Assembly (NCBI GenBank): GCA_025936955.1
Contig: JAICSL010000096.1
Location: 1 to 6,552 of the forward strand
Length of the DNA: 6,552 nt
Direction: 5' to 3'
Origin: Nitrososphaeraceae archaeon
GTDB lineage: Archaea; Thermoproteota; Nitrososphaeria; Nitrososphaerales; Nitrososphaeraceae
Shown here: positions 1-4,655 of the stretch, in pieces
Layout: each line of letters opens with the position of its first letter
How positions within the stretch are numbered: the stretch's first letter is position 1
Program-made: the position numbers and the translations under genes
The notes under the pieces: model-generated
Told to the model about the DNA's origin: nothing
What the model saw: only the letters and a program-made list of their open reading frames with translations
Database searches by the model: none

Positions 1-500
1 TATTTCTTTTCAAAATCTAATACGAGTGCAACTTTGCCTTTACCTACTGCTATTCCGATGCTGACATGAGTAATTCCAGGATTCAATATATTTAAGTTAG
101 CTTCTCGATCCGTAGTCATTTCTTCGATGGCAGTACTCAGAGCAATTTTACAAGATACATCATCGCTGCAATGATATAAAGAAAGATTCTCCGCAACGTA
201 TCCTCTTTCTCCTGACAAGATGTATCTTTGCATAGGGCTGTTCTTATAATAATCCAGATGTGTTATAGTCGTTTGTGTAAGTATGAAATTTGCTTGATTT
301 TGTGCAGCTATCCCTTCTCCTTGTTTTAACAAAGTCAGGCTTATTTTTTGACGTTGCTGATTAACTATTTTTAATAAGTAGGCTTTGAGTGTAGGAATGC
401 TGGACTGATCCGCAGAGTTGGGTGCAAAAGCGAATAGCGTCGTAAGGAGAACTACTAATGCGCTACCAATCATAGCTCCGTACAACAATGGATTTCTCAT
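1..500 (-). CDS. Secreted CAP-domain (SCP/PR1-like, YkwD-like) protein, stop codon outside window
   Basis: 166 codons are readable before the window edge. The next two bases are TA, so the stop may lie exactly at the edge. The start is the ATG at 500-498, because an in-frame TGA sits directly upstream. Residues 1-6 are polar, 7-26 form a hydrophobic segment, and FAPNSADQ follows, which fits a signal peptide or N-terminal anchor. The rest matches the CAP fold: a VNQQR helix (46-50), TITHLD (78-83, with the usual first His at 81), VAENLSL (102-108, matching the GEN motif, Glu104), a helix at 119-134, NILNPGITHVSIGIAV (137-152) and a final strand VALVLDF (157-163). Where most CAP proteins have HRANIL, this one reads ANLNIL, so the second conserved His appears to be lost. 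Cys111 and Cys117 could form a disulfide. CAP proteins act outside the cell, but their archaeal roles are not established. The family call is from motif reading only. Confidence 0.72.
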   Translation of the reverse strand, partial: MRNPLLYGAMIGSALVVLLTTLFAFAPNSADQSSIPTLKAYLLKIVNQQRQKISLTLLKQGEGIAAQNQANFILTQTTITHLDYYKNSPMQRYILSGERGYVAENLSLYHCSDDVSCKIALSTAIEEMTTDREANLNILNPGITHVSIGIAVGKGKVALVLDFEKK

Positions 501-523
501 TCATGATGAGATTTTTGTGTTGA

Positions 524-533
524 TTTATAAAAA
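524..533 (-). promoter_or_regulatory. TATA-box-like element of the CAP-domain gene
   Basis: On the minus strand this reads ATTTTTATAA and is centred about 28 bases upstream of the ATG at 500. In archaea the TATA box lies about 26 bases upstream of the transcription start, so the predicted start falls almost on the ATG. That implies a leaderless mRNA. It agrees with the absence of any Shine-Dalgarno-like sequence before this ATG. Confidence 0.5.
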
Positions 534-866
534 TTTCTCGAAAGCATATCATAAGTTTCATAAAGTCTTATTATTTAGTTTTAGGTTATTGTAGAATTGG
601 AAGATTTGTTAAGAATTTATTGTAATCAACGGTCTTGGCCTATGTATTACTCCAAACTTAAATAGTTATAATATAAAGGAACAAGAAAAAAAGGCATACA
701 GGAAGAGATATCAAGGAAAATGATATTTTTGTAGAACTAGAAATTCGTTAAGTTGGTATCATCTCAATTGTATGATTGTCGCTAAGAATCTTTGTAATTA
801 TTTGCCAGCATATTTATTTGTAGGTATCTATATTAGAAAGATCATAATAATAGTATTGAACTGGTC

Positions 867-986
867 TTGTCTATTGATTTAGCGCTAGATCTTTACAGAC
901 ATGTAATTACATGGTCTCTGATAGGTGTCTTTTCTTTTGTATCAACTGTAATAATATGGGGAATAATAAAGAGTCGTCGGGAGTAA
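867..986 (+). CDS. Possible small single-helix membrane protein (39 aa), hypothetical
   Basis: This is a short open frame from a TTG at 867 to a TAA at 984-986. The frame is open upstream only to a TAG at 834-836 and contains no ATG. The peptide begins MSIDLALDLYRHV, continues as a hydrophobic stretch (TWSLIGVFSFVSTVIIWGII, residues 16-35) and ends KSRRE. That layout is a typical single transmembrane helix with a positive cytoplasmic tail. There is no clear Shine-Dalgarno sequence and no well-placed TATA box. It could be a real small membrane protein, the last helix of a decayed larger gene, or a chance ORF. No homologue is recognised. Confidence 0.28.
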   Translation: MSIDLALDLYRHVITWSLIGVFSFVSTVIIWGIIKSRRE

Positions 987-1017
987 TCAGCAAGACTTTC
1001 ATTCAATTAGGATGACA

Positions 1018-1080
1018 AGAGTAGATCTACCAAATCTCCTATTATAACAGATCCATTTACTGATGGATTGCATCTACTCT
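1018..1080. repeat. Inverted repeat enclosing an inner hairpin
   Basis: AGAGTAGAT (1018-1026) is the exact reverse complement of ATCTACTCT (1072-1080). Inside it, ATCCAT (1051-1056) and ATGGAT (1063-1068) can form a second stem with a six-base loop. If transcribed, the segment would fold as an outer 9-bp stem around a smaller hairpin. It could be a small structured RNA or a transcription-end element. Chance is also possible in AT-rich DNA. Confidence 0.35.
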
Positions 1081-1085
1081 ATAAG

Positions 1086-1112
1086 ACGATATGCTATCCA
1101 GAAGATAGTCGT
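1086..1112. repeat. Bulged inverted repeat (hairpin)
   Basis: ACGA (1086-1089) pairs with TCGT (1109-1112), and CTATC (1094-1098) with GATAG (1104-1108). The loop is five bases (1099-1103) and there is a four-base bulge (1090-1093). It lies six bases after the preceding inverted repeat, so the two may belong to one structured transcript. Confidence 0.28.
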
Positions 1113-1335
1113 ATGATATTATTCTAGCAATCAAAGAGTAAACATGTATAAATTTCCTCTAATAAAAGGTTCTTTCTCAGCATAGAAAGACAGCATACAA
1201 GAGTGAGATCAACTTATATGAATAATAAATATTGTAACTCAGAATAATAACGCTCTGCATTATCGTGATGACATCATCGCATAATAGAAATGTAAATCTT
1301 CCAATTTAAGTCATGCAACATTCTACTAGCTGGCC

Positions 1336-1341
1336 AAAAAA
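1336..1341 (-). terminator. Oligo-T transcription terminator of the JAMM gene
   Basis: On the minus strand a run of six T, preceded by the T-rich CTATTA, lies about 23 bases after the TGA of the JAMM gene. Archaeal polymerases end transcription at such T tracts without needing a hairpin. Confidence 0.4.
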
Positions 1342-1363
1342 TAATAGACTCAATAATAGTTTA

Positions 1364-1792
1364 TCAAATATGTGCATCGATTATTGTTAACGGGAATTGG
1401 TCGCCATTTCTATCAAATGCACAAATTGTTCTGTCGTCATACGGATAACATATAATAACTGATACTAATCCATAGTAATTATTTAGATCTTCGATCGATG
1501 GCCTATTTGAACCTCCCGGATGTGAATGAACTGTACCTATATAAGACAAATCAAAAGGGAGATCATAGCTAGGAAATCCTGAATAGTATGGACCTCGAAC
1601 AGAAAATGGAGGCACAACCAATCCATCGATGATAATCAGATTTCTTTTGCTCTTCCCTGTTAATATTAAAATTCCTTCGTTTGGATGGCAGGCCTTGGAG
1701 TAGGTTATTATTCCGTCGACTGTTTCGCGGGCTATCCGAACTTCCTTCCGGAATGTAGTGTAATTATCTCCATGTTTTTTCTTAAAGAACAA
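1364..1792 (-). CDS. JAMM/MPN (Mov34/PAD-1-like) zinc metalloprotease family protein
   Basis: This 142-residue protein carries the complete JAMM zinc-protease signature. Glu39 sits in HPNEGILIL, and His89 and His91 are followed seven residues later by Ser99 and then Asp102 (HSHPGGSNRPSIED). In the family the two His and the Asp bind zinc and the Glu is the catalytic base. A single MPN domain fills the whole length, as in stand-alone archaeal JAMM proteins, which can cleave isopeptide or C-terminal bonds of ubiquitin-like or SAMP-type modifiers. There is no signal peptide or membrane helix, so it is probably cytoplasmic. The start is TTG: an in-frame TAA lies four codons upstream and no ATG or GTG occurs in frame before the catalytic Glu. 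It is a single gene flanked by long gaps. The family is secure from the motif; the substrate is unknown and no ubiquitin-like partner gene is visible nearby. Confidence 0.85.
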   Translation of the reverse strand: MFFKKKHGDNYTTFRKEVRIARETVDGIITYSKACHPNEGILILTGKSKRNLIIIDGLVVPPFSVRGPYYSGFPSYDLPFDLSYIGTVHSHPGGSNRPSIEDLNNYYGLVSVIICYPYDDRTICAFDRNGDQFPLTIIDAHI

Positions 1793-1798
1793 TATTAT

Positions 1799-1803
1799 TC
1801 CTT
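1799..1803 (-). promoter_or_regulatory. Shine-Dalgarno-like site supporting the TTG start of the JAMM gene
   Basis: On the minus strand AAGGA stands six bases before the TTG at 1792-1790, a normal distance for 16S rRNA pairing. It supports TTG as the start, since the frame has no ATG or GTG nearby. Confidence 0.4.
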
Positions 1804-1812
1804 AAATGGTCT

Positions 1813-1825
1813 TTTATTTAATTTT
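1813..1825 (-). promoter_or_regulatory. TATA-box-like element of the JAMM gene
   Basis: The minus strand reads AAAATTAAATAAA, centred about 27 bases before the TTG. Transcription would then begin close to the start codon, so the leader would be very short or absent. That competes with the idea that the AAGGA at 1803-1799 is used, because this promoter would leave it outside the mRNA. An upstream promoter would be needed for the AAGGA to work. Confidence 0.35.
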
Positions 1826-1920
1826 GACTACTCTTCATCTTTTACTTGTATCAATTATGCTAGTACTTGTCGATTTATAGGTTATGAAAAAATATTGTAC
1901 TATAGATTAAGTTTCGGTAC

Positions 1921-1956
1921 CATGATCAAATTGTTTAAATTAAATTTGTAATCATG
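1921..1956. repeat. Long imperfect inverted repeat (12-bp stem with 2-base bulge)
   Basis: CATGATCAAATT (1921-1932) pairs with AATTTG (1943-1948) and ATCATG (1951-1956). The loop is ten bases (1933-1942) and a two-base bulge TA sits at 1949-1950. It is the strongest inverted repeat noticed in the window. It lies about 130 bases upstream of the JAMM start and about 255 bases past the dppC-type stop. It could be an operator, an RNA hairpin in a leader or trailer, or chance. Confidence 0.45.
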
Positions 1957-1970
1957 AATAACTTGTGCTG

Positions 1971-1986
1971 TATAATATAATATAAA
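1971..1986 (+). promoter_or_regulatory. TATA-rich block, possible promoter reading rightwards
   Basis: The block TATAATATAATATAAA is centred about 24 bases before an ATG at 2002, which would suit a leaderless plus-strand transcript. That ATG opens only a 12-codon frame before a TGA, so the promoter, if real, may drive a small RNA or a broken gene. Its near-symmetry means it could also work on the minus strand. Confidence 0.25.
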
Positions 1987-2001
1987 ACAATAATCTAAAA
2001 A

Positions 2002-2148
2002 ATGGTAAAAGAACCTGAACTTAACATTTTTTCATGTTGACAATGCCACAACATTTCGATCCGAGATTCCTTAGAATTTCAGATCTGCTATCAGCTATTC
2101 TTAGATAAAACAGACAAAAATCAAATGCTAAATAATAATGATTTATAG
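2002..2148 (+). pseudogene. Possible remnant of a small ORF interrupted by one in-frame TGA
   Basis: From the ATG at 2002 the frame reads MVKEPELNIFSC, then a TGA at 2038-2040, then 35 further codons starting QCHNISIRDSLEF and ending at a TAG at 2146-2148. With the TGA read through, it would be a 48-residue peptide with a Cys on each side of the interruption. A TATA-rich block lies at the right distance upstream. The second half has ordinary protein-like composition, but an open stretch of this length can arise by chance in several frames. No family is recognised, and this is a tentative call. Confidence 0.18.
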
Positions 2149-2198
2149 ATTAAAGGATCTAGAATTAACTAGTCTTCAGATAAAATGAATCACGGGAG

Positions 2199-2203
2199 AA
2201 AAA
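2199..2203 (-). terminator. Possible oligo-T terminator of the transporter operon
   Basis: On the minus strand ATAATAATTTTTC follows within about 20 bases of the dppC-type stop codon and includes five consecutive T. This is the simplest candidate for the end of the operon transcript, and it fits the lack of any further minus-strand gene for about 400 bases. Confidence 0.3.
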
Positions 2204-2212
2204 TTATTATGA

Positions 2213-3595
2213 TCAATTTCCTTTCTTTTGTGGATTTACTAACGATTCTAATGTATAACCGATAAGAACGAATGCTAAGCCAGTGATTCCAATCATTACG
2301 CCTGGTGGCAATATCCACCACCATAATCCACGTGCAGTCGCGCTAAAAGTTTGTGCATCATGAAATATTTGTCCCCAGGTAGGGATTGTCGGATCACCAA
2401 GTCCAAAAAAGCTCAGACCTGCTTCTCCCAAAATGGCTCCCGGTACTGAAAGCGCAATATTAGCGAAAAGGTATGGCACTAATTGTGGAAGTATGTGCCT
2501 GAACACTATTTTTGTATCTCTTTCTCCTAGTAATTTTGAAGCTTCAACGTATTGAAAGTTCTTTATCTGCAGCCCCATGCTTCTGCTTACCAATGCCTGT
2601 CCTACAGAGCTAAAAATAATTAAAAATCCAATGATCAGAAAGATACTCTGACCTATAGATACTGAAAATATGATCAAAATTGGTATAGTAGGAATAGAAA
2701 CAAAAAATTGAACTATCATCATCATACCTTGTTCTATCCTTTTCCCTTTATATGCAGCCATTACTCCGTAAACGGATCCTATTAAAATGGATAGAATAGA
2801 TACTGATAATCCAATTAGCAGAGCAATAGGAGTACCCCAAAGCAGACCAATGGACAAATCACGGCGTAATTCATCAGTACCCAAAAGTCCATAAACTTTC
2901 CCTCCAACAATTAATTGTGAATTTAAAACGTGATCTTCACCGTTAAAAAAGGTGAATGATTGAGTCAGCATATATTGGCCCTTTAGAACTCTCGGGCCGC
3001 TTTGACTTGAAAACAACATTTGCTCCGGTCTAGAATCATCTACGTCATAGGAAAACTTGTGTAAGTAGCTTCTTAGATTGTGTTTGATATCGTCTTGTGT
3101 TGAATAGATCGTGTCATAAAAGGAAGACATATTACCTTCTGCGGAAGGTAATGATTTGGATACGAGTTCGAATGTATTTCCGTCCGGACGTGTTAGTTGA
3201 ATACTTACAATTGGTGGAATAACACCATATTGAACCGCATAGTTTAACATAAAATCACTGGGAAAAAAATCATAATTAAAAAGAAATTTATATGTATTTT
3301 TCACAGTTATTGTCCCTTCTTCAACTTGTTGTGATATAATAGGTTTATCCATCATCAGATGCTCTGGTTGTTTCAGAGAAGAAAAAATATTGATCCATGC
3401 TGGCATCGCGGCCTTGGGATAGTTAATCCAGTAGTTAGGATTATTCCATTGTCTGTAAGAATCTAAAGGTATAGTCAAAATAGCATAGATCGAAATGCAT
3501 ATTAGAAAGAGCAGGATCGCTATGCCAAACAAACCTATTTTTGAATTCTTAAATTCATGTATTATTTGATAGTTCGATATCGCTTTGAAACTCAT
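2213..3595 (-). CDS. DppC/OppC-type ABC transporter permease with long extracytoplasmic loop
   Basis: Second channel subunit of a peptide/nickel-type ABC importer in the cytoplasmic membrane. Its 460 residues compare with about 290-300 for typical family members. One helix (about 20-42) is followed by a long loop outside the membrane (about 43-245), then GLLGTDELRRDL (236-247), a clear match to the LGTDELGRD signature before the transport domain. About five helices follow. The coupling-helix EAA motif is intact (EASKLLG at 351-357, RHILPQ at 366-371), where an ATPase should dock. EAGLSFFGLG (391-400) and PTWGQI (405-410) are also family motifs. The extra length, roughly 150 residues, all lies in the first loop and resembles no domain I recognise. 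The start ATG (3595) overlaps the stop of the upstream permease as ATGA, so translation is probably coupled. The substrate cannot be told from the sequence. Confidence 0.93.
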   Translation of the reverse strand: MSFKAISNYQIIHEFKNSKIGLFGIAILLFLICISIYAILTIPLDSYRQWNNPNYWINYPKAAMPAWINIFSSLKQPEHLMMDKPIISQQVEEGTITVKNTYKFLFNYDFFPSDFMLNYAVQYGVIPPIVSIQLTRPDGNTFELVSKSLPSAEGNMSSFYDTIYSTQDDIKHNLRSYLHKFSYDVDDSRPEQMLFSSQSGPRVLKGQYMLTQSFTFFNGEDHVLNSQLIVGGKVYGLLGTDELRRDLSIGLLWGTPIALLIGLSVSILSILIGSVYGVMAAYKGKRIEQGMMMIVQFFVSIPTIPILIIFSVSIGQSIFLIIGFLIIFSSVGQALVSRSMGLQIKNFQYVEASKLLGERDTKIVFRHILPQLVPYLFANIALSVPGAILGEAGLSFFGLGDPTIPTWGQIFHDAQTFSATARGLWWWILPPGVMIGITGLAFVLIGYTLESLVNPQKKGN

Positions 3596-4644
3596 ACTAA
3601 TTTAACTCTAGGATCTATTAATCCATATATCATATCTACAATAAAATTTGTAATAAGAAAAATTAACACCAAGACATAGGTTTGACCCAGTATTACCGGG
3701 GTATCTCTTAAATTTATGGCATTAAAGTAAAGCAACCCCATCCCAGGCCAATTAAATATCGTTTCGAAAATTAACGCCCCACTTAGGGATGCTGATAACG
3801 ATAGAGCAACAGTAATAATTACAGGCGGAGCAGCATTTTTTAAAGCATGGGAATAAATAATCTTTTTCTCAGCTATTCCCTGGGATCTTTTAACTGCGAT
3901 AAAGTCTTCGTTAAGGATATTGATTACAAGAGATCGAGTTATATAAGCCCATCCTCCAAATCCAGTCAAAATTATTGTTGCTAGTGGCAATATCATATGA
4001 TACAGCAGATCTAAGATATAATAAGGATCAGTAGGAGGAGTCAATGGAGTTGCTCTGGCTGGTAACACCTGATAAAAATATGCAAAGACAAGTATCATGA
4101 ACACTCCAACAACGAATACTGGAGCGCTACTGCTGAATATTGCAGCGGCCGATGTAAATCTATCAACTAATGAACCGATTCTATTTGCAGAAAACGCGCC
4201 TAAATATAATCCTATAAAAGTAATTATTATTGTGGAAGTTGAGAACAACAAAATTGTCTTGGGTAATTTTTCCAAGATAATATTGCTTACCTGTTGTGAT
4301 CCTGAATCACTGGTGAGGAAGCGAGCTCTCCCAAGGTCCAGTGTCATTGTTTTAAGAAATTTTGTACCCATAGATCTTGGTGAGTACCATGGCTCATCTA
4401 AACCCTCTGCATGAATAGTGCCTTCTATCTGATTGTCAATATAATGTTGTCTATCTTGTAGGTTCTTAAAATTAGAACTTAGCTTAGTATCTTGTGTCAC
4501 AGCAAGCACAACATCCTGTTTTATAGATGTTTTCAGAATGTCATCCATTGAAGTTCCTAATAAAGAAATGGTCATTAGGATAACAGCAGATAAAACTACT
4601 AATACGGTTAATAGCCTTGCAATAAAGAATCGTAGAAAACTCAT
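3592..4644 (-). CDS. DppB/OppB-type ABC transporter permease
   Basis: First channel subunit of the same importer, 350 residues, close to the family norm. A first helix (about 8-30) is followed by an outside region (about 31-125) ending in TLDLGRARFL (101-110), which matches the family's GDLGRS motif. Helices then occur near 130-150, 163-190, 213-235, 272-294 and 318-340. The coupling-helix motif is present (EDFIAVKRSQG at 246-256, HALKNAA at 266-272). Further family marks are LIFETIFNWPGMG (291-303), RDTPVILGQ (313-321) and the C-terminal GLIDPRVKL (341-349). The ATG at 4644 gives the expected N-terminus and lies 11 bases after the stop of the binding-protein gene, with no clear Shine-Dalgarno sequence. 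Its own stop overlaps the next start by four bases. It should pair with the DppC-type subunit to form the transmembrane channel. The substrate is not determined; peptides are the family default. Confidence 0.94.
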   Translation of the reverse strand: MSFLRFFIARLLTVLVVLSAVILMTISLLGTSMDDILKTSIKQDVVLAVTQDTKLSSNFKNLQDRQHYIDNQIEGTIHAEGLDEPWYSPRSMGTKFLKTMTLDLGRARFLTSDSGSQQVSNIILEKLPKTILLFSTSTIIITFIGLYLGAFSANRIGSLVDRFTSAAAIFSSSAPVFVVGVFMILVFAYFYQVLPARATPLTPPTDPYYILDLLYHMILPLATIILTGFGGWAYITRSLVINILNEDFIAVKRSQGIAEKKIIYSHALKNAAPPVIITVALSLSASLSGALIFETIFNWPGMGLLYFNAINLRDTPVILGQTYVLVLIFLITNFIVDMIYGLIDPRVKLV

Positions 4645-4655
4645 GTCTAACTACG

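Larger units (their letters stand above)
501..1363. other. Gene-poor intergenic region, about 0.86 kb
   Basis: No ORF of normal length with a credible start and protein-like composition was found on either strand. No tRNA-like T-loop or rRNA segment was recognised. Three things stand out. A 36-codon open stretch without an ATG (613-723, plus) ends in a strongly basic tail, EKKAYRKRYQGK. A possible 39-residue membrane peptide lies at 867-986. Two neighbouring inverted repeats lie at 1018-1112. The area may be decayed coding sequence, a small-RNA locus, or simply spacer. Confidence 0.6.
1793..2212. other. Gene-poor intergenic region between the transporter operon and the JAMM gene
   Basis: This 420-base stretch holds the JAMM promoter region at its left end, a strong hairpin at 1921-1956, a TATA-rich block at 1971-1986, an interrupted 48-codon frame at 2002-2148 (plus) and the likely end of the transporter transcript near 2200. 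No uninterrupted, protein-like ORF with a credible start is seen. An open minus-strand frame across about 2155-2018 has cysteines near its end (CCGIVNMKKC) but no start codon until five codons before its stop. Confidence 0.55.

Noticed and set aside
591..752. Similar direct copies (GTAGAATTGGAAGATTTG at 591 and GTAGAACTAGAAATTCG at 731)
   Set aside because: There are only two copies, with mismatches and an indel and no regular spacing. It is not a CRISPR or tandem repeat.
1108..1260. Minus-strand ATG at 1260 opening a 27-codon hydrophobic peptide
   Set aside because: It is short and of low complexity, with no promoter or ribosome site at a fitting distance and no charged flanks as expected for a real membrane helix.
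595..1306. 13-bp exact inverted repeat (AATTGGAAGATTT at 595-607 and its complement at 1294-1306)
   Set aside because: Flanks do not extend the match, there are no target-site duplications and no transposase between the copies. One match of this length is about what AT-rich DNA of this size gives by chance.
1685..1951. 88-codon plus-strand ORF starting inside the JAMM gene
   Set aside because: Its first 36 codons lie antisense to the well-supported JAMM coding region and the rest runs through AT-rich spacer. The protein shows no family motif, so it is probably a chance frame.
2018..2155. Minus-strand frame ending SKCCGIVNMKKC before a TAA
   Set aside because: It has no ATG, GTG or TTG start until five codons before the stop, and an in-frame TAA just upstream. 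The cysteines alone do not make a zinc-binding motif of a known family.
4097..4414. Plus-strand ORF of 105 codons
   Set aside because: It lies wholly antisense within the DppB-type permease gene, whose motifs are unambiguous.
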